53,193 nucleotides of DNA from Paracoccaceae bacterium (lineage in GTDB: Bacteria; Pseudomonadota; Alphaproteobacteria; Rhodobacterales; Rhodobacteraceae): the NCBI GenBank assembly GCA_020629115.1, contig JAHDDY010000003.1:47459-100651 (forward strand). The letters run 5' to 3'. The translations under genes and the position numbers were made by a program. Below the pieces are notes generated by a model. It had not been told where the DNA came from. It worked only from the letters and a program-made list of their open reading frames with translations, and did not search any database. Position 1 is the stretch's first letter, and every line of letters starts with the position of its first letter. Positions 1 through 8,755 of the stretch are shown one piece after another.

Positions 1-1
1 C

Positions 2-79
2 CGCACCGGCCCGGCGGCGCGGGACATCGCCATCGCAACGCGCGAGGCCCGCGCGGGCGAGGGCGACCATATGTCCTAG
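2..79 (+). CDS. C-terminal tail of an unidentified protein (5' truncated by window edge)
   Basis: An open frame enters from the left edge and ends at a TAG stop at 77-79, giving 25 residues rich in Arg, Ala and Gly and ending in DHMS. Codon use looks like the neighbouring genes. It lies 41-64 bases upstream of the tungstate transporter and on the same strand, so it could be a regulator or cofactor gene of the same operon. Too little of it is visible to name a family. Confidence 0.4.
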   Translation, partial: RTGPAARDIAIATREARAGEGDHMS

Positions 80-120
80 GACGTTGAACGGCGCTCCGGG
101 CGAGTGGTAGTCAGGAGGGC

Positions 121-144
121 ATGACAGCGACCGTTCACATCTGA
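121..144 (+). CDS. Possible seven-codon leader peptide before tupB
   Basis: An ATG at 121 follows an AGGAGGG ribosome-binding sequence (113-119) and opens a seven-codon frame (MTATVHI) that ends in TGA at 142-144. The A of this stop is also the A of the tupB start codon (TGATG). The tupB ATG itself has no recognisable Shine-Dalgarno sequence, so ribosomes may reach tupB by re-initiation after this leader. The Shine-Dalgarno to ATG gap of only 2-3 bases is shorter than optimal, so the leader may be fortuitous. A TGAACGG/CCGTTCA inverted repeat (85-91 and 131-137) brackets the region. Confidence 0.25.
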   Translation: MTATVHI

Positions 145-851
145 TGCAGGGCTTCGGGGACGCCTTCGCCGCCGCCTTCGGCCTCATCGCGCGGCTCGAC
201 GCCGATCTGGTGGAGATCGTCGGCCTGTCGCTGCAGGTCAGCCTGACGGCGACGCTGCTGGCCTGCGCCATCGGGTTTCCGCTCGGGGCGGTGCTGGCCG
301 TGGGGCGGTTTCCGGGGCGCGGGGCGCTGACGGTCCTCGTCAACGCGCTGATGGGCCTGCCGCCCGTGGTGGTGGGGCTGGTCGTCTACCTCATGCTATC
401 GCGCGCGGGGCCGCTGGGGGCGCTGGGCCTTCTCTACACGCCCGCCGCCATGATCGCCGCGCAGACGCTGCTCGTCGTGCCCATCGTCGCGGCGCTGACC
501 CGGCAGATCGTCGCCGATCTCGATGCCGAGTATCACGAGACGCTGCGCTCGATGGGCGCGGGAGCGGGGGCGCGGATGCGCACGCTGCTGTGGGACGGAC
601 GCCTCGCCCTGACGACCGCCGGGCTGGCCGGGATGGGCCGGGCGCTGGCCGAGGTCGGCGCGGTGATGATCGTGGGCGGGAACATCGACCACGTGACCCG
701 GGTGATGACCACCGCCATCGCGCTGGAGACCTCGCGCGGGGAGCTGGCGCTGGCGCTGGGCCTCGGGATGGTGCTCATGGTGCTGTCGCTGGCGCTCAAC
801 GCCCTGGCGATGGGCGCGCGGATGGGCGCGGCGCGGATGGCCCATGCTTAG
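144..851 (+). CDS. tupB: Tungstate ABC transporter permease TupB
   Basis: This 235-residue polytopic membrane protein is the permease of a tungstate importer of the TupABC type. Hydrophobic segments occupy roughly residues 25-50, 60-85, 95-120, 150-175 and 205-230. The cytoplasmic EAA-type coupling loop is around residues 128-145, where it reads HETLRSMGAG, followed by ALAEVGAVMIVGGNI, which is characteristic of molybdate/tungstate/sulfate permeases. The start at 144 overlaps the stop of a possible leader peptide. The tupC start overlaps its end by 8 bases, indicating translational coupling. The assignment to tungstate rather than molybdate rests mainly on the TupA neighbour. Confidence 0.85.
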   Translation: MQGFGDAFAAAFGLIARLDADLVEIVGLSLQVSLTATLLACAIGFPLGAVLAVGRFPGRGALTVLVNALMGLPPVVVGLVVYLMLSRAGPLGALGLLYTPAAMIAAQTLLVVPIVAALTRQIVADLDAEYHETLRSMGAGAGARMRTLLWDGRLALTTAGLAGMGRALAEVGAVMIVGGNIDHVTRVMTTAIALETSRGELALALGLGMVLMVLSLALNALAMGARMGAARMAHA

Positions 852-1578
852 GCTCGTCGCCTCCGGTCCCGGTCCCGATGCCGCGATGCGGCTGGAGGGG
901 GTCGCCCTGCGCCGGGGCGGGCGGCGCGTGCTCGACGGGCTGGACCTCGCCGTCCCGTCCGGGGGCATCACCGCGATCATGGGGCCGAACGGGGCGGGCA
1001 AGAGCCTCGCGCTCCGCGTCATGGCCGGGCTGGTGCGCCCGGACGAGGGCGCGGCGATCCCCGGCGAGGGGCTTTCCGGCCCGCGCGACATCGCGCTGGT
1101 GTTCCAGAAGCCCGTCCTCCTGCGCCGCTCCGTCCGGGCCAACCTGCGCCATGCGCTGGCGCTCTACGGCGTGCCCCGGCGTGCGCGGCGCGACCGGCTG
1201 GGCGAATTGCTGGATTTCGGGCGGCTGGCCGCCATCGCGGATTCGCCCGCCCGCGCGCTGTCGGGAGGCGAGCAGCAGCGGGTGGCGATGGTGCGCGCGC
1301 TGGCCGCCCGGCCGCGGCTCCTGCTGCTGGACGAGCCGACCGCGAGCCTCGACCCGCAGGCGACGGCGGCCATCGAAGCGCTGATCGCCGATACCGCCGC
1401 CGCCGGCACCGCGGTCGTGCTGGTCACGCATGACAGGGGGCAGGCGGGGCGGCTGGCCGATCACGTCTGCTTCCTGCACAAGGGCGCCCTGGCCGAATCC
1501 GCCCCCGCCGGGCCGTTCCTCCTTGCCCCGAAATCGCCCGAGGCGCAGGCTTACTTCGCCGGACGCCTCTTGCTGTGA
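844..1578 (+). CDS. tupC: Tungstate ABC transporter ATP-binding protein TupC
   Basis: This 244-residue ATPase energises tungstate import at the inner face of the cytoplasmic membrane. It shows Walker A GPNGAGKS at residues 47-54, a Q-loop (LVFQKP), the ABC signature LSGGEQQR and a Walker B LLLLDEPTASLD followed by the H-loop histidine in LVTHDRG. It lacks the C-terminal TOBE domain seen in ModC, which is normal for the shorter TupC proteins. It overlaps tupB by 8 bases and is followed after 17 bases by the binding protein, so the three form one operon in the order B-C-A. Confidence 0.87.
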   Translation: MLRLVASGPGPDAAMRLEGVALRRGGRRVLDGLDLAVPSGGITAIMGPNGAGKSLALRVMAGLVRPDEGAAIPGEGLSGPRDIALVFQKPVLLRRSVRANLRHALALYGVPRRARRDRLGELLDFGRLAAIADSPARALSGGEQQRVAMVRALAARPRLLLLDEPTASLDPQATAAIEALIADTAAAGTAVVLVTHDRGQAGRLADHVCFLHKGALAESAPAGPFLLAPKSPEAQAYFAGRLLL

Positions 1579-1595
1579 TTCCCGACGGAGTGCCC

Positions 1596-2396
1596 ATGCG
1601 CGCCCTTTCCGCCGCCCTCTGCCTCGCCGCCCTCGCCCTGCCCGTGCGGGCCTCGGACGGCTTCATCGTCGTCCAGTCGACCACCTCGACCCAGAATTCG
1701 GGCCTCTACGACGCCATCCTGCCGCGATACGGGGGCGAGGTGCGGGTGGTGGCGGTCGGCACGGGACAGGCCATCCGCAACGCGCGCAACTGCGACGGCG
1801 ACGTGCTGCTCGTCCATGCCAGGGAGGCCGAGGAGGCGTTCGTCGCGGAGGGATACGGCGTCGCGCGGCATGACCTGATGTACAACGATTTCGTCCTCGT
1901 CGGTCCGGCGAACGATCCGGCGGGCGTGGCCGGGGCGGCGGATATCGACGCGGCGCTGTCGGCCATCGCGGCGGCCCGCGCCCCCTTCGCCTCGCGCGGC
2001 GACGACAGCGGCACCCACAAGAAGGAGCGCGCGCTCTGGGCCGGGGCCGGGATCGACCCGGACGAGGACAGCGGCACCTGGTACCGCGAGACCGGCTCGG
2101 GCATGGGCGCGACGCTCAACATCGCGACCGGGATGGGGGCCTACGCCCTGACCGACCGTGCCACCTGGATCGCCTACCGCAACAAGGGTGACCACCGCAT
2201 CCTCGCCGAGGGGGATGCCGCGCTGTTCAACCAGTACGGCGTCGTCGCCGTGAACCCGGCGCGATGCCCCGCCGTGCGGGTGGACGGCGCGCGGGCCTTC
2301 GTCGGCTGGCTGCTCTCGTCGGAGGGACAGGCGGCCATCGCCGACCACCGGCTCGACGGGCAGCAGCTCTTCTTCCCGAACGCGGCGGGGGAGTAG
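1596..2396 (+). CDS. tupA: Tungstate-binding periplasmic protein TupA
   Basis: This is the extracytoplasmic substrate-binding protein of the tungstate importer (266 residues). The chosen ATG gives a clear signal peptide (MRALSAALCLAALALPVRAS, cleavage near residue 20); a GTG at 1575 would add seven residues ahead of it. The mature N-terminus carries STTSTQNSGLYDAILPRY, split here only by family variation, and the TTSTQ segment is the anion-binding signature of TupA. Further family motifs are SRGDDSGTHKKE and GMGATLNIA. In the cell tungstate would supply W-enzymes such as formate dehydrogenases, but none is in the window. Confidence 0.88.
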   Translation: MRALSAALCLAALALPVRASDGFIVVQSTTSTQNSGLYDAILPRYGGEVRVVAVGTGQAIRNARNCDGDVLLVHAREAEEAFVAEGYGVARHDLMYNDFVLVGPANDPAGVAGAADIDAALSAIAAARAPFASRGDDSGTHKKERALWAGAGIDPDEDSGTWYRETGSGMGATLNIATGMGAYALTDRATWIAYRNKGDHRILAEGDAALFNQYGVVAVNPARCPAVRVDGARAFVGWLLSSEGQAAIADHRLDGQQLFFPNAAGE

Positions 2397-2400
2397 GGCG

Positions 2401-3246
2401 ATGGAGGGGCGCGGCGCGATCCTCGTCACCGGATGCTCGTCGGGCATCGGCTACACCTGCGCCCACGGGCTGAAGGTGCGCGGCTGGCACGTCGTCGCCT
2501 CCTGCCGCCGCCGGGCGGATGTCGAGCGCCTGCGCGGGGAGGGGCTGGACTGCGTGCTGCTCGACTACGAGGACGAGAGCAGCATCCACAAGGGCTTCGA
2601 GGAGGCGCTGGAGATCACGGGCGGGCGGCTCGACGCGCTGTTCAACAACGGCGCCTACGGCATCCCGGCCATGACCGAGGACATCCCCACCGACGCCCTG
2701 CGCCAGATCTTCGAGGCGAACTTCTTCGGCTGGCACACGCTGACCTGCCGCGCCATCCCGGTCATGCGCGAGGCGGGGGCGGGGCGGATCGTGCAGAACT
2801 CGTCGGTCCTCGGCTTCGCCGTCCTGCCCACGCGCGGGGCCTACAACGCGACGAAATTCGCGCTGGAGGGGCTGAGCGACACGCTGCGGCTGGAGCTGCA
2901 CGGCACGGGGATCGAGGTCGTCCTGATCGAGCCGGGGCCGATCACCTCGCAGATCCGCGTGAACGCCCGCGCGCAGTACGAGAAGTGGATCGCCCCCATC
3001 GTCGAGCATTCGCCCTGGGAGACGTTCTACGAGACCACCCTGCGCGAGCGGCTCTATGGCGAATCGGGTAAGGACAGATACGAGCTGGGGCCGGAGGCGG
3101 TGCTGCACAAGCTGATCCACGCCCTCGAATCGCCCCGGCCCCGGCCGCGCTACTACGTCACCACGCCGACCCACGTCGCCGGGGCGCTCAAGCGGGTGCT
3201 GTCGACGCGGTTGTTCGACCGTGTGCTGCGCCGCAACGCGCCCTGA
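2401..3246 (+). CDS. Short-chain dehydrogenase/reductase, classical type
   Basis: This 281-residue SDR has the NAD(P)-binding TGCSSGIG motif at residues 10-17, the NNGA motif near residue 82, a catalytic Ser in QNSSVLG and the YNATK active site (Tyr and Lys of YxxxK) near residue 154. The sequence FALEGLSDTLRLEL after the active site is typical of the retinol-dehydrogenase-like subgroup. The C-terminal extension of about 70 residues with ESPRPRPRYYVT is also typical of that subgroup. It begins 4 bases after tupA, so it is probably read from the same transcript although no link with tungstate is apparent. The substrate is unknown. Confidence 0.8.
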   Translation: MEGRGAILVTGCSSGIGYTCAHGLKVRGWHVVASCRRRADVERLRGEGLDCVLLDYEDESSIHKGFEEALEITGGRLDALFNNGAYGIPAMTEDIPTDALRQIFEANFFGWHTLTCRAIPVMREAGAGRIVQNSSVLGFAVLPTRGAYNATKFALEGLSDTLRLELHGTGIEVVLIEPGPITSQIRVNARAQYEKWIAPIVEHSPWETFYETTLRERLYGESGKDRYELGPEAVLHKLIHALESPRPRPRYYVTTPTHVAGALKRVLSTRLFDRVLRRNAP

Positions 3247-3273
3247 CGGGGCGCGGGCCGCGCGTCGTGGTCG

Positions 3274-3645
3274 TCAGTCCGTCCCCTCCAGCGCCTTGGT
3301 GACCGCGTTGCGGATGGTCACCGTCGAGAAGGGCTTGACGACCACCGGCGCGGTGAAGTCGGCGGTGAGATCCTCGGAGCGGTTGTAGCCGCTGGCGAAG
3401 GCGATGGGCACGTCCCTCTCCAGCAGGTGGTGCGCGAAGGACAGGCTCGTGCGCCCGTCGCCCAGGTTGATGTCGAGCAGGGCGAAATCGACCGGCTGGC
3501 TGTCGGCATAGGCCTGCGCCGCCTCCAGCGAATGGCACAGCAGGACGGTGCCGAAGCCGATATCCTTGAGGATCAGCTCCCCGTCCAGGCCGATGAGGAT
3601 CTCGTCTTCGAGGTAGAGTACCGTCTTGGTGGACAGGTCAGGCAA
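3274..3645 (-). CDS. Single-domain response regulator (receiver only)
   Basis: This 123-residue protein is a CheY-like receiver domain without an output domain. It has the acidic pair E13-D14 in YLEDE, phosphoacceptor D58 in ALLDINL and K104 in VVVKPFS. The TTG at 3645 was chosen because an AAAGGGA ribosome-binding sequence precedes it by about six bases; a TTG at 3663 would give six more residues but has no such site. The gene overlaps the end of the large HWE kinase by 8 bases, so it is the obvious phosphorylation partner. Stand-alone receivers of this sort accompany HWE/HisKA_2 kinases in many alphaproteobacteria. No DNA-binding role is possible from the sequence. Confidence 0.85.
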   Translation of the reverse strand: MPDLSTKTVLYLEDEILIGLDGELILKDIGFGTVLLCHSLEAAQAYADSQPVDFALLDINLGDGRTSLSFAHHLLERDVPIAFASGYNRSEDLTADFTAPVVVKPFSTVTIRNAVTKALEGTD

Positions 3646-6600
3646 GGCCGTCCCTTTCGTCAAAGCGCTGCAGTTCCGCGATCGGCACCTCGATCACGGC
3701 GCGGAAGCCGGTACCGTCGAAATGCTTGTCGATGGTACCTAGCAGGCTCGACCGGATGGTCGAGTCGATGAGCTGCGTGCCGAAGCCGGGCGCGTCCGGC
3801 TCGCCCTCCGGTCCGCCCCCCGTCTCGATCCATCGCACGACCAGCATCTCGCCCCCGCCCTCGTCCGTGCGCGACCAGCGCACCTCCAGCTTGCCGTCCG
3901 GCGAGGCGAGCGCGCCGTACTTGGCGGCGTTGGTGGCCAGCTCGTGGATGGTCATGCCGAAGGCCACCGCCGCCTTGGCGCTGAGCCGCACGTCGGGACC
4001 GCGCAGCGTGATGCGCTCGGGGCCGTACACGTCGATCAGCTCGGGGGTCAGGAGGTCCCGGAACAGGATGCTGTGCCAGTTCTCGGTGGTCAGCAGGTTG
4101 TGCGTCGTGGCCAGGGCGTTGATGCGCTTGACCAGCGTGTCGAGGATGATCTGGTGGTCGCCTTCCTCGCGGCGGGCGCGGTTGATGAGGGCGATGACGT
4201 TGGAGAGCATGTTCTTCACGCGGTGCTGAAGCTCGCGCATCACGCGGCGCAGCTCCGTCTCCATCTCGTGGTACTTGGTCACGTCGCGCACGCTGACCCC
4301 CACCGCCGAGATCGAATCGCCCTCGCGGATCGGGTACCAGTCCACCTCCCACTGGCGCTCGCGGTCCGGGTCGGCGGCGGTGTAGCCCGTGACCTCCTGA
4401 CTCAGGATCGGCTCGCCGCTCTCGAAGACCTTGCGGATCGGCTCGACCACCTGATCGGTGAGCTTCGGCACGACCTCGTAGATCGAGCGGCCGATATGGT
4501 CGATGAGCGGCTTGCCGTTGACGGCGGCGAGGCCCTCGTTGGCGCGGATGTAGGTCAGGTCCGGTCCCATCAGCGCCATGGGCTGGGGCGAGACGCGGTA
4601 CAGCTCCTCGATCTCGTTCAGGTGCCGGTTGGCCGCGACGCTGACCTCCTCCAGTTCCCGGGCGTACTGGCGCAGCTCGGTGACGGGGATGAGCACGACG
4701 ACGAGGCCCTGCTGCTCGTTGTCGGCGGTCAGGTAGGGGTTGACGCTGACCTGCAGGTCGGCGGTGCCGTCGAGGGTGCGCATCTCGCGTTCGATGCGCT
4801 GACCCGTGTCGAGCACCCTGGTGCAGATCTCGATCAGGTCGGTCATCGACAGGTCGCCGGCGATGTCGCCCAGATGGCGGCTGCGGTCCTTCTCGACCAC
4901 GCGGAAATACGTGCGCGCCTGGGGCGAGAAGGAACGGATCGTCAGGTCGTCGTCGAGGAAGAGGGTCGCGATGTTGGTGCTGTCGATGAAGTTGCGCAGG
5001 TCGCTGACGGCCGCGTCGAGTTCGAGCACCTTGTTGCGCAGTTCGTCGTTGACGGTGGTCAGTTCCTCGTTGGCGGACTGCATCTCCTCGTTCATGGACA
5101 TGATCTCCTCGTTGGAGCTTTTCAGCTCCTCGTTCGAGGTCTCCAGTTCCTCCACCGTGGTGCGCACCGTCTGCTGCGCCTCCTCCAGCTCCTCCTCCAG
5201 CGTGCGCAGGTACAGATCGTCGATGTTGGAGATGTCCTCCGTCAGCTTCACGGGGCGGCTGTCCTCGGCGGGGCGGACGTCGCGCTCGTCGAAGACGACC
5301 ATCTGGCGCGAATCGCGCAGGGGCCGGACGTAGAGGACGAGCCGCATGGCCTCGCCCCCGATATCGCCCTCCCATTCGAGGCTGTGGGTGTCCTCCCGGG
5401 CGGTCGAGGCGGTGGCGAGCAGGCGGCGGACGAGGCCGCGCAGGGGGCCGCGGGCGAGGTCCACGATATCGAGGTCGGGCACGCCGGGGCCGATCTCCAG
5501 ATAGCGGCCGATGCGCCCGGACGTGTAGCCGAGAACCCGGTTCCGGTCGATCACGGCGAAGGCCGGGGCGTGGTTCTCCAGCATCACCTGGCGGTAGTAG
5601 TCCTCCGGCGGGGCCGCCGTCTCGCGCGGCTTGATGTTCGGGTTGGTCCGGCGCGTCGTGCGGGAGGACGTGCCCGACGCGATGGGCATGGCCAGGGGGC
5701 GGGCCACCGAATCGTCGCGGCGATAGATGCGCTGGGTGCGGCTGACGGACGCGAAATGCCCCTCGATCACGCCCAGGTTCTCGCTCGGGCCGAGGAAGAG
5801 GAAACCCCCCGGCTTGAGCGCGTAATGGAAGACCGGCATCACCCGGTCCTGCAGCCATCGGTCGAAATAGATGATGACGTTACGGCAGGTGATGAGGTCG
5901 AGCCGCAGGAAGGGCGGGTCCTTGATGAAGTTGTGCCGCGAGAAGCGCACCAGGTCGCGCAGGGGCTGGGTGACCTCGTAGCCCGAGGCGACGGGCGTGA
6001 AGTGGCGCTCCAGCAGGTCCTCGGGGATGCTGTCGGCGATGGTCTCGGGATAGACGCCCTCGCGGGCGGTCTTGAGCGCCTCCTCGTCGATGTCGGTGGC
6101 GAAGATGCTGATGCGCGGGCGGGTGTTGAGGCGGTCCAGCTCCTGCAGGCAGAGGATGGCGATGGAATAGGCCTCCTCGCCGGTCGAGCAGCCGGGCACC
6201 CAGATGCGGACCTCCGCATCCGTGCCCTTGTCGGCCAGCATGGGCCGTATCACCTCCGTCTTGAGCGTGTCGAAGGAGGCCCGGTCGCGGAAGAAGGAGG
6301 TGACGTTGATCAGGATGTCCTGGAACAGGCGCATCCCTTCCTTGTCGTCCGAGATGAGCCGCTGGAGGTACTCGTTGGGCCGCTTGATCCCCAGTACCGA
6401 CATGCGCCGGGCGATGCGCCGCTCCATGGTGGCGATCTTGTAGTTCGAGAAGTCGTGGCCCGTGCGGTACAGCAGGTGCTTGGCCACGCGCCGCTTGAAC
6501 TCCTCGTCGCCCCGCAGCGCGTCGCCGAGGTCGCTGTGCCGGTCGAAGAACTCGCCGATCACGGCGATCATGTCCTCCGACGGGAGGATGAGGTCCGAGC

Positions 6601-7153
6601 CGCCGTTGTCGATGGCGCTGCGCGGCATCCCGTCATAGGCCGACTGCCGGGGGTCCTGCACGAGGCCGAGGCCGCCCGCGTTCTTGATGGCGCGCATCCC
6701 GTTCGCGCCGTCGCTGCCCGTCCCGCTGAGGATGATGCCCACGCAGTTGGCGCCGTGCTCCTCGGCGAGGCTTTCGAGAAAGCTGTCGATGGGGCGGCGC
6801 AGGCCGCGCGGCTGATCGAAGTCGGACAGGTGCATGACGTATCCCTCGACGGTCAGGGACGCGCCGGGGGGGATGATGTAGACGGTCGATTCCTCGATCT
6901 CCATCCCGTCCTCGATGACCGTCACGGGCACGCTGGTCTTCTTGGACAGCAGCTCCTGCAGCAGGCTGTCATGGTCGGGGTCGAGGTGCTGGACCAGAAG
7001 GAGGGCGAAGGCGTGTTTCGGGGTCATGGCCGACAGGAGCGACTGGAACGCCTCCAGTCCCCCGGCGGAGGCCCCGACGCCCACGACGGGAAAGCCGGTC
7101 GAACGCTTGAACTCTTCCTCTTCGTGCATCGAGGCCTTGTCGATTTGCTTCAT
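3638..7153 (-). CDS. CheB/CheR/PAS hybrid sensor with HWE histidine kinase domain
   Basis: The 1171-residue protein combines chemotaxis-type modification domains with a kinase. Residues about 20-200 are a CheB methylesterase (Ser29 in GASAGG, His56, Asp in SGTGSDG). Residues about 220-480 are a CheR methyltransferase with the SAM-binding GCSTGEEAYS near 322. A PAS-like segment follows. A Glu/Ser/Asn-rich coiled coil lies at about 650-705 and two more PAS segments after it. An HWE-family kinase core has its phosphoacceptor in ELQHRVKNML (His near 976), an N-box HELATNAAKYG near 1071 and the RWIETGG/GFGTQLI boxes. No REC domain is fused. The ATG at 7153 was preferred to one at 7237, which would overlap the divergent LOV gene. 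The downstream receiver gene overlaps its end. Confidence 0.88.
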   Translation of the reverse strand: MKQIDKASMHEEEEFKRSTGFPVVGVGASAGGLEAFQSLLSAMTPKHAFALLLVQHLDPDHDSLLQELLSKKTSVPVTVIEDGMEIEESTVYIIPPGASLTVEGYVMHLSDFDQPRGLRRPIDSFLESLAEEHGANCVGIILSGTGSDGANGMRAIKNAGGLGLVQDPRQSAYDGMPRSAIDNGGSDLILPSEDMIAVIGEFFDRHSDLGDALRGDEEFKRRVAKHLLYRTGHDFSNYKIATMERRIARRMSVLGIKRPNEYLQRLISDDKEGMRLFQDILINVTSFFRDRASFDTLKTEVIRPMLADKGTDAEVRIWVPGCSTGEEAYSIAILCLQELDRLNTRPRISIFATDIDEEALKTAREGVYPETIADSIPEDLLERHFTPVASGYEVTQPLRDLVRFSRHNFIKDPPFLRLDLITCRNVIIYFDRWLQDRVMPVFHYALKPGGFLFLGPSENLGVIEGHFASVSRTQRIYRRDDSVARPLAMPIASGTSSRTTRRTNPNIKPRETAAPPEDYYRQVMLENHAPAFAVIDRNRVLGYTSGRIGRYLEIGPGVPDLDIVDLARGPLRGLVRRLLATASTAREDTHSLEWEGDIGGEAMRLVLYVRPLRDSRQMVVFDERDVRPAEDSRPVKLTEDISNIDDLYLRTLEEELEEAQQTVRTTVEELETSNEELKSSNEEIMSMNEEMQSANEELTTVNDELRNKVLELDAAVSDLRNFIDSTNIATLFLDDDLTIRSFSPQARTYFRVVEKDRSRHLGDIAGDLSMTDLIEICTRVLDTGQRIEREMRTLDGTADLQVSVNPYLTADNEQQGLVVVLIPVTELRQYARELEEVSVAANRHLNEIEELYRVSPQPMALMGPDLTYIRANEGLAAVNGKPLIDHIGRSIYEVVPKLTDQVVEPIRKVFESGEPILSQEVTGYTAADPDRERQWEVDWYPIREGDSISAVGVSVRDVTKYHEMETELRRVMRELQHRVKNMLSNVIALINRARREEGDHQIILDTLVKRINALATTHNLLTTENWHSILFRDLLTPELIDVYGPERITLRGPDVRLSAKAAVAFGMTIHELATNAAKYGALASPDGKLEVRWSRTDEGGGEMLVVRWIETGGGPEGEPDAPGFGTQLIDSTIRSSLLGTIDKHFDGTGFRAVIEVPIAELQRFDERDGLA

Positions 7154-7224
7154 CGTTTCAACGCACCATTCTGAGGAGGCGAAGCGGACCGCGATCGCCG
7201 CTCGATTCAGTCCCGTGGAAAGAT
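7154..7224. promoter_or_regulatory. Short divergent intergenic region between HWE kinase and LOV receptor genes
   Basis: These 71 bases must carry the promoters for both the minus-strand kinase and the plus-strand LOV gene. A GTGGAAAG ribosome-binding stretch precedes the LOV start. I see no clear sigma-70 hexamer pair and no GGAAC...CGTT signature of the EcfG stress sigma factor. The shared region suggests joint control of the two genes. Confidence 0.5.
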
Positions 7225-7770
7225 ATGCAGCAAACACCGGCGATAGACAAAGTTTTCGAGCAATCGCGTATTCCGCTCACGCTCGCCGATGCGCAGGACG
7301 AGGATCTGGCGCTGATCCGCGTCAACGGGGCCTTCTGCGACATGACGAAGTACAGGCGCGCCGAATGCGTGGGCCGGAACTGCCGCTTCCTCCAGAACGG
7401 GGACCGCGATCAGACGGCGCTGTCGGAACTGCGCGAATGCCTGCTTCGGCAGCGCGACACGCAGGTCGTGCTGCGCAACTACGACCGCTACGGCGATCCG
7501 TTCGACAGCCTCGTCTTCATCCACCACATCCGCGGCGTGGACGAGCGCATCCTCTACGTGCTCGGCTCGCAGTTCGTGATCCAGGACTGCCATGACGCGG
7601 AGAAGCTGAGCCGGCATCTGGAAGATCTCGACCGCAGCCTCGCCTGGATCGGCGACAGCCAGGAGGCGATATCGCTCAACGTGAAGCGGCAGATCTCCGC
7701 CACCACTAGCGTGATGCTGCATTCCGCCGTGCTGAAGGATCGTCTCGACGACTGGGCCAGACGGCGATGA
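7225..7770 (+). CDS. Short LOV-domain blue-light photoreceptor
   Basis: This 181-residue protein has a single N-terminal LOV domain and helical flanks without an effector domain. The flavin-binding signature GRNCRFLQ at residues 50-57 supplies the adduct-forming Cys53. N85 in LRNYDRYG and Q116 in LGSQF are the expected flavin contacts. The second conserved Asn, normally in an FxN motif, is replaced by Ser95 (PFDS). The layout and the VVLRNY...PFD..GSQF pattern resemble the short LOV protein known from Rhodobacter sphaeroides. It is divergent from the CheB/CheR-HWE kinase. Its last 4 bases overlap the EamA transporter gene (ATGA). Confidence 0.88.
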   Translation: MQQTPAIDKVFEQSRIPLTLADAQDEDLALIRVNGAFCDMTKYRRAECVGRNCRFLQNGDRDQTALSELRECLLRQRDTQVVLRNYDRYGDPFDSLVFIHHIRGVDERILYVLGSQFVIQDCHDAEKLSRHLEDLDRSLAWIGDSQEAISLNVKRQISATTSVMLHSAVLKDRLDDWARRR

Positions 7771-8690
7771 CCGCGCCGCCGGTCGGCGGGACGACGGAGC
7801 GGTCGACGGCGTTCCTGTGGCTCTGCGTCGTGCTCATCGGCGTCTCCTGGGGCGGCTCGCAGCTTCTGGCGAAGGTGGCCATCTCGACGGGGCACGACCC
7901 GGCGGGGGTAACGCTGGTCGAGACGGCCATCGTCCTCGCCGTCACGATGGGCCTGTGCCTCGCGCGGGGCAGGCCGCCGCCCCTGACGCGCCGGGGGCTG
8001 GCCTTCTACGGCCTGTGCGGGCTGACGGGGGCGGCGCTGCCGGGCACGCTCAACTACACCGCGCTCTCGCACCTGCCCATCGGCATCGTCTCGATCCTCG
8101 TCGCCACCGTGCCGATGATGACGCTGCTGCTGGGCCGGGCGCTGGGGCGCGAACGGGTGACGGGGTGGCGGCTCCTGGGCCTGATGATGGGGGCCGGGGC
8201 GGTCGCGATGATCGCGCTGCCCGACACGGCGGTGCCGGGGGTGGATCAGACCGTCTGGATGCTGCTCAGCCTCGGTGCGGCGGCCTGCTACGCGGTCGAG
8301 AACCTCGTCATCGACACCCTCGCCCCGCCCGGCGCGGACGCCCTGACGCTGATGGCGGGGATGAGCCTCGGGGCGACGGTCCTGCTGGTTCCGCTGGTCT
8401 GGCTGCGCGGCGGCTGGGTCGATCCGACGCCGCTGGGGCCGGCGGAACTGGCACTGGTCGGCGTCGCCCTCGTGCACCTGTGCTGCTACACTGGCTTCGT
8501 GTGGCTGATCACCGTGGCGGGGCCGGTCTTCGCGGCGCAGGTAGGCTATCTGGTGACGATCTCGGCGGTGCTGTGGGGCATGGTGGCCCTGGGCGAGCGC
8601 CATGCCGGCCTCGTCTGGGTCGCGCTGGCGGTGATGCTGGCGGGCATGGCGCTCGTCCAGCCGCGCCGCGAGGTCGCGTCGGTGCCGTAG
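7767..8690 (+). CDS. EamA/DMT-family membrane transporter
   Basis: This 307-residue protein has ten predicted membrane helices arranged as two EamA repeats (about residues 15-150 and 160-298). The first repeat contains [15 protein letters not shown], the second ends in [21 protein letters not shown]. Such drug/metabolite transporters carry amino acids, nucleosides or other small metabolites; the substrate cannot be told from sequence. It overlaps the LOV gene by 4 bases and lies 65 bases ahead of the hpsN-like gene, so it could move a substrate or product of that pathway. That link is inferred from position only. Confidence 0.82.
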   Translation: MTAPPVGGTTERSTAFLWLCVVLIGVSWGGSQLLAKVAISTGHDPAGVTLVETAIVLAVTMGLCLARGRPPPLTRRGLAFYGLCGLTGAALPGTLNYTALSHLPIGIVSILVATVPMMTLLLGRALGRERVTGWRLLGLMMGAGAVAMIALPDTAVPGVDQTVWMLLSLGAAACYAVENLVIDTLAPPGADALTLMAGMSLGATVLLVPLVWLRGGWVDPTPLGPAELALVGVALVHLCCYTGFVWLITVAGPVFAAQVGYLVTISAVLWGMVALGERHAGLVWVALAVMLAGMALVQPRREVASVP

Positions 8691-8755
8691 GGGCTTGCCG
8701 CCGCCCCCCGCTTCGTGGAAAGGAACCGCGCGAGCATTCCGGGGAGACCGATACC

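Noticed and set aside
3944-7174. Very long frames opposite the HWE kinase and other large genes
   Set aside because: They have no domains, are highly biased in composition, and lie entirely antisense to well-supported genes.
7154-7224. EcfG-type stress promoter for the HWE kinase locus
   Set aside because: The GGAAC...CGTT signature is not present in the divergent region.
7154-7237. An upstream ATG at 7237 for the CheB/CheR-HWE protein
   Set aside because: It would place the N-terminus over the start of the divergent LOV gene and its ribosome-binding region, and the added residues have no similarity to a CheB start.
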